Below, piece by piece: positions 21,720 through 31,182 of a DNA stretch of 64,000 nt. The DNA is from Ureibacillus endophyticus. GTDB taxonomy: Bacteria; Bacillota; Bacilli; Bacillales_A; Planococcaceae. The stretch lies in assembly GCF_003628435.1 (NCBI RefSeq), contig NZ_RBZN01000015.1, positions 1-64,000 of the forward strand, in the 5' to 3' direction. The translations under genes were made by a program, and so were the position numbers. The notes under the pieces were generated by a model, which saw only the letters and a list, made by a program, of their open reading frames with translations, did not search any database and was not told where the DNA came from. The stretch's first letter is position 1. Each line of letters starts with the position of its first letter.

Positions 21720-22754
21720 ATGACAACGCAAACAATCTCACTCTGTATGATTGTTAAAAACGAGGAAGACTTAATTGAACAATGTTTACAAAGTGTTCAG
21801 AAGTTAGTTAATGAGATTATTATTGTGGATACGGGCTCAACGGATCAAACGATTAACATTTGTAAGAAATATAATGCTTCTGTCTTTTCTTATGAATGGA
21901 ATGATCATTTTGCAGATGCCCGAAACTATGGATTATCAAAGGCTAATGGTGATTGGATATTATGGTTAGATGCTGATGAAAAATTGGAAGATAAAAAAAC
22001 GAAATTAATACAAGAGGCAATACAACAAACAAATGAGTTAATGATTTTTATGCCTATTGTCAATTATTACGGTGATTCTCTACCCATACAAGAAGAAGAT
22101 GCTTTTATCTATTACCAGCCACGACTATTTCGTAATCATGCAGGTATACAATTTACTAATCGAATTCACGAAACACCTCAACTACCGCAACCACTCGAAC
22201 CATCAAATGATATAGTAAGCATTGATACTGAAATTTATCATTATGGTTATATCAAAAAAATTACAGACCAACGAAATAAATCTCAAAGGAATTTACAGGC
22301 CCTTTTTAAAGAATATCAAGACAGTTCTCATAGTCCATGGATTGAATATCATTTAGCAAGTGAATTTTATCGGTTAAAAGAATATCAAACAGCTTTTAAC
22401 TATTTAAATAAATCAATTTTAGGATTTTTACGGCAAGGGTATACACCTCCTGCACTTTTATACCGTTTGAAATATGATATTTTATTTGAGACGGGTAGCT
22501 TTGAAGTTGCTAGTTCTAGTATTGAAAAAGCTCTTCTTCTTTACCCAGATTATGTAGATCTTCATTTTTTAAAGGGGCTTTTTTTATTTCAAATAAAAAA
22601 TTATCCAGCTGCAATAGCTTCATTTGATAAATGTCTGGAGCTTGGGGAACATCATAAAGACTACCTTATTACAAAGGGTGCAGGTAGCTTTAAAGCAAAA
22701 CATTATAAACAATTATGTTATATAGCAATGAAAGTTCCAGAAAGTGATTTGTAG
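21720..22754 (+). CDS. GT2 glycosyltransferase with TPR tail
   Basis: 344 residues. Residues 1-230: family 2 glycosyltransferase (ISLCMIVKNEEDLIEQCL, IIIVDTGSTDQT, WLDADEKL with the DxD metal site). Residues 235-344: TPR-like helices (LASEFYRLKEYQTAFNYLNKS; FLFQIKNYPAAIASFDKCLELG). Cytosolic enzyme moving sugar from a nucleotide sugar; the TPR part can hold a protein acceptor. Its position straight after the collagen genes suggests glycosylation of their threonines. Confidence 0.85.
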   Translation: MTTQTISLCMIVKNEEDLIEQCLQSVQKLVNEIIIVDTGSTDQTINICKKYNASVFSYEWNDHFADARNYGLSKANGDWILWLDADEKLEDKKTKLIQEAIQQTNELMIFMPIVNYYGDSLPIQEEDAFIYYQPRLFRNHAGIQFTNRIHETPQLPQPLEPSNDIVSIDTEIYHYGYIKKITDQRNKSQRNLQALFKEYQDSSHSPWIEYHLASEFYRLKEYQTAFNYLNKSILGFLRQGYTPPALLYRLKYDILFETGSFEVASSSIEKALLLYPDYVDLHFLKGLFLFQIKNYPAAIASFDKCLELGEHHKDYLITKGAGSFKAKHYKQLCYIAMKVPESDL

Positions 22755-22780
22755 TTGGATGTCTTCAAGGAGCAATGTTT

Positions 22781-23869
22781 GTGAAAAATGTACTTTATAT
22801 CGGTTGGATCGGCTATAAAAATCTAGGGGATGAATTAATGTACGATTTGTTTAAAGAACAATTCGCTACATTGGGAGATTCCTTTAAACTAGATTGTGTT
22901 AATATCGAGCATAAATATTTAAAAAATGTACGGATAGATGATTTTGACCTGATCGTATTAGGTGGGGGCTCTATATTAAATGGAAAGAATAATATCGTTC
23001 ACCCGTATATCATTGAGTATTTACATCAATGTCTACTATTAAATAAAAAAATTATGATGTGGGGCACTGGAATCGATTGGCTTCCCAAGTCTTATATTCA
23101 ACAATTAGAAAACAATGAAAAAATTCCACTTGATAGTACGGATTTCTGGAAATCAAAAGTACAAAAGGTATTTCACGAAAGTGTTTGGGCTGGTGTAAGG
23201 GGCCCGCTGACATTTAAGATATTGGGGCAATACGGTGTAACGGATAAATTACACATCAGTGGAGACTCCGCATTCTTGTTAAATCATCAAGTCCCCCAAA
23301 AAATACTTCCTGAAATCCAGGGCAAAAAAACTATAGGAGTGAATTGGGGAACAAGTTTCAATAATATATATGGTCAAGATGAGCTAAAAGTAGAAGATCA
23401 GCTAGCCAATGCGCTAAATCAGCTTATTGAAAAAGACTATACAATCTATTTATATACGGTTTGGCAAAGTGACTATGAAGCAATGGATCGACTTTATTCA
23501 AAACTGAATAAAACAGAAAATGTAATCCTCGATAAAACCCTTTATTCCCACAATGAGTTGTTAGGAATATTAAAGAACTTTACTTTTACAATTAATTTCA
23601 AACTTCATCCCAACTACCTCTCATTAGCAGCCAATGTTCCATTCATCGCCTTAGGATACCGCTTCAAAGTATTTGATTTTATTAAATCCATTGACCTTGA
23701 AAAATATATTATCGCGACAGATGATGTTGATATTGATGAACAAATTTTACGTTTAGAACAAGACATATCAGTCAATTCTTCTACCCTTAAAAATAAGATG
23801 AATGACGTGAGAGAGACTTATTACGCTCGTATAATTGAACCTTTTAAGAATAACCTGTTTCTAGAATAA
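22781..23869 (+). CDS. Polysaccharide pyruvyltransferase-family protein
   Basis: 362 residues with the pyruvyltransferase (CsaB/WcaK) fold pattern: N-terminal IGWIGYKNLGDELMYDLF, IVLGGGSILNG, MMWGTGIDW, WAGVRGPLT, HISGDSAFLL and C-terminal FKLHPNYLSLAANVPFIALGYR. The family adds pyruvate ketals or, in some members, sugars to glycans. GTG at 22781 is chosen because AAGGAG is 8 nt upstream, while the ATG at 22775 would leave only 2 nt. It follows the GT2 gene closely; the pair probably makes and caps a spore-surface glycan. Confidence 0.8.
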   Translation: MKNVLYIGWIGYKNLGDELMYDLFKEQFATLGDSFKLDCVNIEHKYLKNVRIDDFDLIVLGGGSILNGKNNIVHPYIIEYLHQCLLLNKKIMMWGTGIDWLPKSYIQQLENNEKIPLDSTDFWKSKVQKVFHESVWAGVRGPLTFKILGQYGVTDKLHISGDSAFLLNHQVPQKILPEIQGKKTIGVNWGTSFNNIYGQDELKVEDQLANALNQLIEKDYTIYLYTVWQSDYEAMDRLYSKLNKTENVILDKTLYSHNELLGILKNFTFTINFKLHPNYLSLAANVPFIALGYRFKVFDFIKSIDLEKYIIATDDVDIDEQILRLEQDISVNSSTLKNKMNDVRETYYARIIEPFKNNLFLE

Positions 23870-23870
23870 A

Positions 23871-23907
23871 AAAAGAAGCGCAACCTTTATGGTTAGCGCT
23901 TCTTTTT
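23871..23907. terminator. Bidirectional terminator at end of glycosylation genes
   Basis: AAAAGAAGCGC (23871-23881) with GCGCTTCTTTT (23896-23906), plus inner AACC/GGTT pairs. It separates the convergent 22781 and 23919 genes. Confidence 0.85.
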
Positions 23908-23918
23908 CATTTGGAAGA

Positions 23919-25007
23919 CTACTTTTCTGCAAAGTATTCTTTAAAGAATTCTTCATTTTTCAGTACACTTGGATCATTTGGTCGATATTCTTTTGCTTTT
24001 TTATTATATTCAACTGCTAACTCATGATTTCCAATATGCCAGTGACAAACACAAAGTTGCAAATATGGGTACCATGTAGAATAGCTTTCTTGTCTGAATC
24101 CTGGAATATCTTCAGGATTTACCTGGCAAGCGAGCTGATACCAAATGATTGCTTTTTCATATAGTCTTCGCTCTTTATATAAATCACCCATTCGACATGA
24201 AACCTCAGGTCTAGGTACGTCATACATAATGGATTTAATCAGTGCTTCAATTTCATTTTCCGTATTTCCTAACATGCGATAACAAGTTGCCATATTAATA
24301 CAAGCACGGATTTGATCCTCTACCCAACCTTTTTTCGTATCAAGAAACTTATTATAGTATTCAATTGCCTTTTCATATTGGCCGTGATCTTTTAACTCAT
24401 TACTATAGTAAAATAAATCTCTTGGAGTAAACGTGTCTCCTCGTTCTAAACGTTTCTCGTAGATTTTTAAATTTCGATCACTCGGTACTTGCCCTTTACG
24501 TTTATCCTTTTTACGGTGGGTAATCGCAACATCAGATGCCACAATATTGCCAGCAACTTCTAAGTATTCATGAACCGCACCATGCCATTTAAAATTTTTC
24601 TCTCTACGGACTAGTCGGTTTCGTCTAAAGCTAAATGTTGGATTTTGATATTCATCAAAAGCAATATGATAAAGCATAGACACTGCATCAGCATTATCTG
24701 GCAATTCTGCTTTTAACTTTTTAAACTTTTCCTGATCCCCTTCTGATACAATATCGTCTGCATCCATCCAAAAAATATAATCCATTGAAGCTTTACTAAA
24801 TGCAAAATTTCTTGCTGCTGAAAAATCATCAATCCATTCGAAATCGAAGACCTTATCTGTAAACTGGTAAGCAATTTCTTTCGTTTTATCCGTCGAACCA
24901 GTGTCTACAATTATAATTTCATCACAAATATCCTTCACACTACTTAAACATTGTTCCAGCACTTCTTCTTCATTTTTAACAATCATACACAAACTAATTG
25001 TCAGCAT
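23919..25007 (-). CDS. Second GT2 glycosyltransferase with TPR tail
   Basis: 362 residues: GT2 domain (LTISLCMIVKNEEEVLEQCL, IIIVDTGSTDKT, FWMDADDIV, WHGAVHEYL) followed by TPR repeats from about residue 195 (YYSNELKDHGQYEKAIEYYNK; YKERRLYEKAIIWYQLA). It is a clear paralogue of the 21720 gene but on the opposite strand. ATG at 25007 is preferred to the TTG at 25022, because GGATGGTGA sits just before it. Likely also serves glycosylation of the collagen-like protein. Confidence 0.85.
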   Translation of the reverse strand: MLTISLCMIVKNEEEVLEQCLSSVKDICDEIIIVDTGSTDKTKEIAYQFTDKVFDFEWIDDFSAARNFAFSKASMDYIFWMDADDIVSEGDQEKFKKLKAELPDNADAVSMLYHIAFDEYQNPTFSFRRNRLVRREKNFKWHGAVHEYLEVAGNIVASDVAITHRKKDKRKGQVPSDRNLKIYEKRLERGDTFTPRDLFYYSNELKDHGQYEKAIEYYNKFLDTKKGWVEDQIRACINMATCYRMLGNTENEIEALIKSIMYDVPRPEVSCRMGDLYKERRLYEKAIIWYQLACQVNPEDIPGFRQESYSTWYPYLQLCVCHWHIGNHELAVEYNKKAKEYRPNDPSVLKNEEFFKEYFAEK

Positions 25008-25064
25008 CTTTTCACCATCCAAAATAGAATCATATTAGTATATGCGAACCCATATAGGAGGGTG

Positions 25065-25140
25065 AAAGGAGCCGTCTGAAATGTTCTTTTATGACAGCAA
25101 CCTGTGACTGACGCTACCGCTTTCTCTATGATCACCGCAG
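25065..25140 (+). repeat. 76-bp intergenic element, copy 1
   Basis: It begins AAAGGAGCCGTCTGAAA and ends TATGATCACCGCAG. A copy of almost equal length lies at 47591-47668 (minus strand), and a half copy at 130-146. Both full copies are followed by a GGCTGT...ACAGCC hairpin. Confidence 0.55.
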
Positions 25141-25147
25141 ACAGAAA

Positions 25148-25184
25148 GGCTGTGTTAAAAAGTACTTTGACTTTTAACACAGCC
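25148..25184 (-). terminator. Terminator of the yezD-like gene
   Basis: Perfect 13-bp stem GGCTGTGTTAAAA (25148-25160) with TTTTAACACAGCC (25172-25184). On the minus strand TTTCTGTC follows. Confidence 0.7.
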
Positions 25185-25208
25185 CCTCAATTAACTCTTT
25201 TTCACTTC

Positions 25209-25355
25209 TTATTTAAGCCTGATTTTTTCATTTTTATCAATTTGCACAACATGTTGATCCTGAATAACCACCGTAATGGATCCATAACTTAAAGTAGAAA
25301 TCATTTTTTCAATATTTTTTAAAGCTAATTCAATATTTTCTTGTTTCTTACTCAT
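25209..25355 (-). CDS. yezD: YezD-like small protein (DUF2292)
   Basis: 48 residues: an amphipathic N-terminal helix (ENIELALKNIEKMISTL) followed by a strand pair, YGSITVVIQDQHVVQIDKNE, ending KIRLK. This is the DUF2292/YezD pattern, a family often found next to sulfur-assimilation genes. Starts at ATG 25355 with AAAGGA 9 nt upstream. It lies downstream of sbp on the same strand, beyond two hairpins, so it probably has its own promoter. Role unknown. Confidence 0.7.
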   Translation of the reverse strand: MSKKQENIELALKNIEKMISTLSYGSITVVIQDQHVVQIDKNEKIRLK

Positions 25356-25467
25356 TGTACATTTTCCTTTCTATAAGTTATTTTGGTTAAGTCCTTTTCA
25401 GCTCCACGACGAAAACACCCATCTCCATTATTCACATAAAATTAGTATGATTTATGAATAAAAAAGA

Positions 25468-25515
25468 AGATTCAACCTATATACAGTATGATGCATGAGT
25501 ATAATGGCTGAATCT
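25468..25515 (-). terminator. Hairpin between sbp and yezD
   Basis: AGATTCAACC (25468-25477) with GGCTGAATCT (25506-25515). Minus-strand T tract TTCTTTTTT follows. Second of two terminator-like hairpins after sbp. Confidence 0.6.
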
Positions 25516-25581
25516 CTAGTTTTCTAGTGAATTCATTTTTTAAATTTAATTTTCAGATTATTCCCTTAACTTTTAATAAAT

Positions 25582-25613
25582 GGACGCTATCTCATTTTAT
25601 TGAAATAGCGACC
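25582..25613 (-). terminator. Terminator of sbp
   Basis: GGACGCTAT (25582-25590) pairs with ATAGCGACC (25605-25613); ATTTATT follows on the minus strand. The arm TAGCGACCTTTAG recurs in the hairpin in front of sbp (26856-26869). Confidence 0.65.
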
Positions 25614-25650
25614 TTTAGAACCTCAATTATCAGGTTTTTAATCTTATATT

Positions 25651-26700
25651 TTATTGATAGATTTCATCAAATGTTCCACCATCAGCAAAGTGTTTTTTTT
25701 GTGCTTCTTGCCAGCCACCAAACTCATCAATTGTAATTAAGTTTAAATCTTGGAATTGATCTTTATATTTCGCTAAAATTTCTTCATTGCGAGGTCTGTA
25801 GTAATTTTTCGCTGCAATTTCTTGACCTTCATCAGAGTATAAATATTCTAAGTAAGCCTCGGCCACTTCGCGAGTACCTTTTTTATCTACCACTTTGTCA
25901 ACAATTGCTACAGGTGGTTCTGCTAAAATACTTAATGAAGGAGTTACAATTTCAAATTTGTCTTCTCCTAATTCATTTAAAGAAAGGTAAGCTTCATTTT
26001 CCCAAGCGATTAATACATCACCGATTTCACGTTCAACAAATGTTGTTGTAGAGCCACGTGCACCAGAGTCTAATACTTCAACATTGCCATATAAATCTTT
26101 CATAAATTGTTTAATTTTTGCTTCATCACCGTTGAACTTTTCACCAGCATATGCCCAAGCAGCTAAGTAGTTCCAACGTGCACCACCACTTGTTTTAGGG
26201 TTTGGTGTAATAACAGATACCCCATCTTTCACTAAATCGTCCCAATCTTTAATGCCTTTTGGATTGCCTTTACGAACTAGAAATACAATAGTAGACGTGT
26301 AAGGTGAAGAATTATTTTCGAATTCTGTTTGCCAATCTTCGTTTAATAATTGACGAGATAATGCAATTTCATCAATATCGTAAGCTAGAGCTAGAGTAAC
26401 AACATCTGCCTCTAAACCATCGATTACTGCACGTCCTTGTTTACCTGAACCACCGTGTGATTGTTGGAATGTTACATCTTGACCAGTTTCTTCTTTCCAA
26501 TGACTTACAAACGCTTTGTTATATTCTTCGTATAACTCACGTGTAGGATCATAGGATACGTTTAATAATTCAACAGACTCTTTTGAATCTTTCGCATCTC
26601 CAGATGTTTCAGCTTTCTCTTCGCTTCCTCCACAAGCTGCTAATACCGATAATGATGTAGCGATTAAAAATGGTAATAATAATTTCTTAGATTTCTTCAT
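25651..26700 (-). CDS. sbp: Sulfate-binding lipoprotein of the sulfate ABC importer
   Basis: 349 residues. Lipoprotein signal with lipobox LAAC (Cys about 23), then the sulfate/thiosulfate-binding fold ([78 protein letters not shown]). It delivers sulfate to CysT/CysW. Although downstream of cysA, it has its own strong promoter and a leader hairpin. GGGAGAG precedes the ATG. Confidence 0.94.
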   Translation of the reverse strand: MKKSKKLLLPFLIATSLSVLAACGGSEEKAETSGDAKDSKESVELLNVSYDPTRELYEEYNKAFVSHWKEETGQDVTFQQSHGGSGKQGRAVIDGLEADVVTLALAYDIDEIALSRQLLNEDWQTEFENNSSPYTSTIVFLVRKGNPKGIKDWDDLVKDGVSVITPNPKTSGGARWNYLAAWAYAGEKFNGDEAKIKQFMKDLYGNVEVLDSGARGSTTTFVEREIGDVLIAWENEAYLSLNELGEDKFEIVTPSLSILAEPPVAIVDKVVDKKGTREVAEAYLEYLYSDEGQEIAAKNYYRPRNEEILAKYKDQFQDLNLITIDEFGGWQEAQKKHFADGGTFDEIYQ

Positions 26701-26830
26701 TTGTCTTCTCTCCCTTAATTCTCATTTGACTTATTAATTTAGTAGGTTTTAAGAAACAATGGATGACATTGTTTTCTTTTCCTTTGGTAAAGCAGAAATT
26801 ACATTTTGATTTGTGTGATACGAAAACACA

Positions 26831-26869
26831 AAAGGTCACTATATCAAATGTATGAATATAGCGACCTTT
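26831..26869 (-). terminator. Attenuator-like hairpin in the sbp leader
   Basis: AAAGGTCACTATAT (26831-26844) pairs with ATATAGCGACCTTT (26856-26869). TTTTGTGTTTTCG follows on the minus strand. It lies between the sbp promoter and the sbp start, so it may reduce sbp expression conditionally. Confidence 0.6.
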
Positions 26870-26926
26870 AGTTTTTCTAATCAGTCTTGTAATGCAAAAT
26901 TTAATTCCTATTAAGTTGGTAAGATT

Positions 26927-26954
26927 ACTATACCATAAAAAGGATGGATGTCAA
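26927..26954 (-). promoter_or_regulatory. sbp promoter
   Basis: Minus strand: TTGACA (26954-26949), 16-bp spacer ending TGG, TATAGT (26932-26927): a perfect -35 plus an extended -10. A GGAATT motif (26898-26903) lies just downstream of the likely start, where a CymR-type regulator could bind; that is only a hint. Confidence 0.75.
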
Positions 26955-26986
26955 TAATTTTCTGAAAAATTTTTTATCTTAAAATA

Positions 26987-28057
26987 TTAAATTGAAAAAT
27001 CCTCTGGTATAAACACTTTCAATTGTTTTGGACGGATATATACTATATCCCCTTTTTTAATCCCTAACTGATTGAAGTGCTCTTTTGTTACTTCTGCTTC
27101 TAAATATTCATCAATATCATCGCGTTTTAACTCAATTTGAACAACAGGACCTAAAAGATGGATATGAACAATGGTAGCTGCAACTGTATCATTGCTCGTT
27201 TGCACTTTTTCAATATGAATATCATGAGGACGAACGTAGCCCACTGCCTCCTCATGAGAATCCAAATAAGTAGGTACATCAATTTCAAATTGACCTTGTG
27301 TTAATTTTCCGTTGTGTAATCTTCCTCTAAATAGATTCACATTCCCTAAAAAGTCATATACAAATGGACTTTTTGGATTTTCATATACTTCATCTGGTGT
27401 TCCAATTTGTTCAATTTTTCCGTTATTCATCACAATGATACGATTCGCTACATCCAATGCTTCCTCTTGGTCATGAGTAACAAAGATACTTGTTACATGG
27501 AACTCATTGTGGAGCTTACGTAACCAGCGACGTAATTCTTTACGTACCTTCGCATCTAACGCACCAAAAGGTTCATCAAGCAATAACACTTTTGGTTCTA
27601 CTGCAAGGGCTCTAGCTAAAGCAACACGCTGACGTTGCCCCCCTGAAAGTTGTGATGGGTAACGATCCGCTAAATTATCTAATTTTACAAGTGATAATAA
27701 TTCATTTACCTTTTTTGCTATCTCTGCTTTCGATGGACGTTCTTTTCGAGGGCGTACTTTTAAACCATATGCAACATTATCAAATACTGTCATATGACGG
27801 AATAAAGCATAATGTTGGAATACAAATCCTATTTTACGTTCTTTCGGACTTACACCTGTAATATTTTCACCATCAAATAAAATAGCGCCTTCGTCTAATC
27901 CTTCTAAACCTGCTAAGATGCGTAAAAGGGTAGTTTTTCCTGAACCTGATGGACCTAATAATGCGATTAATTCACCTGATTCGATATCAATAGAAATATC
28001 ACTTAATGCTTGAAACGAACCAAATCTTTTTGAAACATTTTGAACTTGAATGCTCAT
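26987..28057 (-). CDS. cysA: Sulfate ABC importer ATPase
   Basis: 356 residues: Walker [11 protein letters not shown]-loop, signature LSGGQRQR, Walker B VLLLDEPF, switch histidine HDQEEA, and a C-terminal TOBE-like regulatory domain (residues 235-356). It powers sulfate uptake together with CysT and CysW. Third gene of the minus-strand operon cysT-cysW-cysA; 11 nt after cysW. Confidence 0.93.
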   Translation of the reverse strand: MSIQVQNVSKRFGSFQALSDISIDIESGELIALLGPSGSGKTTLLRILAGLEGLDEGAILFDGENITGVSPKERKIGFVFQHYALFRHMTVFDNVAYGLKVRPRKERPSKAEIAKKVNELLSLVKLDNLADRYPSQLSGGQRQRVALARALAVEPKVLLLDEPFGALDAKVRKELRRWLRKLHNEFHVTSIFVTHDQEEALDVANRIIVMNNGKIEQIGTPDEVYENPKSPFVYDFLGNVNLFRGRLHNGKLTQGQFEIDVPTYLDSHEEAVGYVRPHDIHIEKVQTSNDTVAATIVHIHLLGPVVQIELKRDDIDEYLEAEVTKEHFNQLGIKKGDIVYIRPKQLKVFIPEDFSI

Positions 28058-28068
28058 TTATTTACCCC

Positions 28069-28947
28069 CTACACTTCTTTTGCTTTCCACTCGATAATAT
28101 TTTTAATGATGATTGTAATAATCGCTAAAATTGACATTAAGGATGCTACTGCAAATGCCGCAGTAAATTGATATTCGTTATATAAAATTTCAATATGCAA
28201 AGGCATCGTATTAGTTAAGCCTCGAATATGTCCGGAAACAACTGAAACGGCACCGAATTCTCCAATTGTCCGTGCATTACATAAAATGATTCCGTACAAT
28301 AATCCCCATTTGATATTGGGTAATGTGACTAACCAAAACGTTTTAAAACCGCTAGCACCTAATGAAATAGATGCTTCTTCTTCTGTTACTCCTTGCATTT
28401 GCATTAACGGAATTAATTCACGTGCAACAAATGGAAACGTTACAAAGATTGTCGCTAAAAGAATACCCGGTAAAGCAAAGACAATCTTAATATCATTTGC
28501 GAATAACCAATCTCCAAATAATCCTTGTGCACCAAATAACAAAATAAATATTAAACCAGCAATAACTGGAGAAACCGCAAATGGTAAATCAATTAAGGTA
28601 ATTAATAAATTTTTCCCCTTAAAATTAAATTTTGTTATTACCCATGCTGCTGCCACACCAAAAATGGTATTTAGCGGAACAACGATTAATACAACTGTAA
28701 GAGTTAATTTTATTGCCGCTAAAGCATCTGGATGAGTAATCGATGCAACATAGGTATCCCAACCTTTTTCTAGAGCTGTTACAAAGATGGTGATAAGAGG
28801 TAAAATTAAAAATAAAGCTAAAAATAATAATGATATTGTTATTAGAGACCATTTAACAATGGCAGATTCCTGCAAAGCATAAGACTTTGTAGCTGTACGA
28901 TTTATAACTATAGGGGCATCTTGTTTTACCTCTATTGGTTTCGTCAT
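28069..28947 (-). CDS. cysW: Sulfate ABC importer permease CysW
   Basis: 292 residues, six membrane helices, with the permease EAA loop ITEEEASISLGASGFKTFWLVTLPNI-like segment (residues about 190-215) that docks to CysA. Forms the channel with CysT. AAGGAGGAG precedes the ATG. Confidence 0.92.
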   Translation of the reverse strand: MTKPIEVKQDAPIVINRTATKSYALQESAIVKWSLITISLLFLALFLILPLITIFVTALEKGWDTYVASITHPDALAAIKLTLTVVLIVVPLNTIFGVAAAWVITKFNFKGKNLLITLIDLPFAVSPVIAGLIFILLFGAQGLFGDWLFANDIKIVFALPGILLATIFVTFPFVARELIPLMQMQGVTEEEASISLGASGFKTFWLVTLPNIKWGLLYGIILCNARTIGEFGAVSVVSGHIRGLTNTMPLHIEILYNEYQFTAAFAVASLMSILAIITIIIKNIIEWKAKEV

Positions 28948-28962
28948 ATCATCTTCTCCTCC

Positions 28963-29799
28963 TTAATGCTGATTGAATTTTCTATTCGTAACCCATTGGA
29001 TGATGTTAATAATAAATAGAAACAGGAAAGATCCAATAAGCATTACTGTAGCAATAGCAGTCGCTCCAACATAATCGTACTGTTCCAATTTCGTCATTAT
29101 TATTAATGGTGTAATCTCTGTTTTCATTGGAATATTCCCTGCAATGAATACGATAGAACCATATTCACCTAGAGAGCGGGCGAAAGCTAAAGAAAACCCT
29201 GTAATCATGGCTGGCAATAATTCTGGAAAAATAACTTTCGTAAACGTTTGAATACGATTTGCACCAAGACTCGCCGATGCTTCCTCAACCTCACTGCTTA
29301 AATTTTGCAAAACTGGTTGCACTGTTCGAACAACAAAAGGCAGACCAATAAATGTTAGTGCAATAATAATTCCTAGTGGCGAATAAGCAATTTTAAAATC
29401 AAAAAATTGGCCAACCCAACCATTTGGGGAATATAGTGTTGCTAAAGCGATACCTGCAACTGCAGTCGGCAAAGCAAATGGCAGATCAACAAGACCATCA
29501 ACAATTTTTTTTCCTGGAAACTCGTATCGAATTAATACCCAGGCGATAATTGTTCCAAATACTACATTTATTAAACCTGCTCCTAGACTTGTGCCTAGTG
29601 TTAACTTATAAGAAGCAACTGCCCGTGGATGTGAAATTGTTTCATAAAATTCGCTCCAGCTCATTGAGAAAGTATTAAAAAATATCATTGATAATGGCAA
29701 GATTACGATAATACTCAAATAAAGCATCGTATACCCAAGGGTTAATGAAAACCCAGGTATTATTGTCTTTTTATTACGTTTTTTTAATGTTAGTTCCAT
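28963..29799 (-). CDS. cysT: Sulfate ABC importer permease CysT
   Basis: 278 residues, six membrane helices, with the EAA loop EEASASLGANRIQTFTKVIFP near residue 190. First gene of the importer operon; GGGGAGG precedes the ATG. Regulated from the 0.6-kb gap shared with divergent cysH. Confidence 0.92.
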   Translation of the reverse strand: MELTLKKRNKKTIIPGFSLTLGYTMLYLSIIVILPLSMIFFNTFSMSWSEFYETISHPRAVASYKLTLGTSLGAGLINVVFGTIIAWVLIRYEFPGKKIVDGLVDLPFALPTAVAGIALATLYSPNGWVGQFFDFKIAYSPLGIIIALTFIGLPFVVRTVQPVLQNLSSEVEEASASLGANRIQTFTKVIFPELLPAMITGFSLAFARSLGEYGSIVFIAGNIPMKTEITPLIIMTKLEQYDYVGATAIATVMLIGSFLFLFIINIIQWVTNRKFNQH

Positions 29800-30299
29800 A
29801 AGTACCTCCCCTAAAAATCACTTTACAGTAATGATGCATTTCATATCAGCACATTTTCTCTTAATCTCATCTGTTTGGTTGGTTTTATAGACTTGTGCCA
29901 CCCTCCAAAATAATCTTAACTGCTCTTTCCTTTCTCCATTGCGCGGACAACAGTAAATAGTTCAAAAAATTCTGACCTTTACTGAAATAGGTAACTCAAC
30001 CATTCACCCTTTTAATTAAGTGGATGCCATTAAATTTTTGTCTGATTCCTTTGTCTAACTCCCTTAAAAAAAAATAAAAGATTACATGCTTCTCCCTATG
30101 TATGTAAGAAAAAAACTTGTAACCTTCAGTTTGTCTGATCAGTTAGATATGTAGTTTTTAATATTTCATGTTCGGAATATTATTTCTTAAAAACACATTA
30201 AACAAATATATCCGATAAGTCAACAAGGAATTGAAAAATAATCTGTTTTTTTATAAAATTCTAATTGTTTCTTATATAAATGGCTGTTTAAAATTATAT
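29800..30299. other. Regulatory gap between cysT and cysH
   Basis: 500 AT-rich bases (up to the cysH promoter) without genes. On the minus strand a hairpin ATTACAT...ATGTAA with TCTTTTATTTTTTTT lies at about 30070-30112. TTGGAGGGTGGCAC (29899-29912, minus) resembles part of a T-box, but no full T-box fold is seen. AACAAGGAATT (30222-30232) resembles the end of a CymR site. No S-box is present here. Confidence 0.4.
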
Positions 30300-30327
30300 T
30301 TGACTATTTCTAGTTATATAGTATACT
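30300..30327 (+). promoter_or_regulatory. cysH promoter
   Basis: TTGACT (30300-30305), 16-bp spacer, TATACT (30322-30327). Predicted leader about 140 nt. Confidence 0.65.
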
Positions 30328-30476
30328 TTAAATACAAAATAATAATAAAGTGAATTATAAGAATTTTTCATTTTAATATTTTAAATGCTGACTAGACAAC
30401 TAGAGGTGTTTTAATGCGATATTATTGTACTTATTATGGCATTAAAGCGCCTTTTTCTATTAAAAGGGGGAATTTT

Positions 30477-31178
30477 ATGCTTACTTATAGCACTTGGAAT
30501 GATTCACAAGTCGATTTTGAAGTGGATGATACCTATAAAGGCGCTTTGAATGTATTAAACTGGGCTTACAACCACTATGGCGAAGAAGTAGTTTATGCAT
30601 GCAGTTTTGGAATCGAAGGGATTGTACTTATTGATTTAATTTCAAAAGTAAAACCTGACGCAAAAATTGTATTCCTAGACACGGACGTTCATTTTAAAGA
30701 AACCTATGAAACAATTGAACGTGTAAAAGAAAACTATCCTTCACTAAATATCGTGCTTAAAAAGCCTGCCATTACTCTTGAAGAGCAAGCTGCACAATAC
30801 GGTGATGAGTTATGGAAAACAAATCCAAACAAATGTTGCGATATCCGCAAATTAGTTCCATTAAGAGAAACACTTACTGGTGCAAAAGCATGGATTTCCG
30901 GATTGCGCCGTGATCAATCCGAAACAAGAGCACATGTAAACTTTATAAACAAAGATAATAAATTCGAATCTGTTAAAATTTGTCCTCTTATTCACTGGAC
31001 ATGGAAAGACGTGTGGCGCTACGTAAGTAAACACAACTTAACGTATAACCCATTACATGACACAGGTTATCCAAGTATCGGTTGTCTACACTGTACAAAA
31101 CCTGCCTTTACAATGGATGACTTACGTTCAGGAAGATGGTCAGGTTCTAATAAAACAGAATGTGGTTTACATGATTAG
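30477..31178 (+). CDS. cysH: APS/PAPS reductase, Fe-S type
   Basis: 233 residues. ATP-pyrophosphatase-like fold with the nucleotide site [11 protein letters not shown] and the [4Fe-4S] cysteines C120-C121 (CCDIRK) and C203, C206 (SIGCLHC). The C-terminal KTECGLHD carries the catalytic cysteine. The paired cluster cysteines mark the Bacillus-type enzyme that reduces adenylylsulfate to sulfite. Start at 30477 matches the family MLTY start and has AAAGGGGGA. An in-frame ATG at 30414 with AGAGGTG could add 21 residues. Followed by a repeat block, then sat and cysC. Confidence 0.92.
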   Translation: MLTYSTWNDSQVDFEVDDTYKGALNVLNWAYNHYGEEVVYACSFGIEGIVLIDLISKVKPDAKIVFLDTDVHFKETYETIERVKENYPSLNIVLKKPAITLEEQAAQYGDELWKTNPNKCCDIRKLVPLRETLTGAKAWISGLRRDQSETRAHVNFINKDNKFESVKICPLIHWTWKDVWRYVSKHNLTYNPLHDTGYPSIGCLHCTKPAFTMDDLRSGRWSGSNKTECGLHD

Positions 31179-31182
31179 AAAT

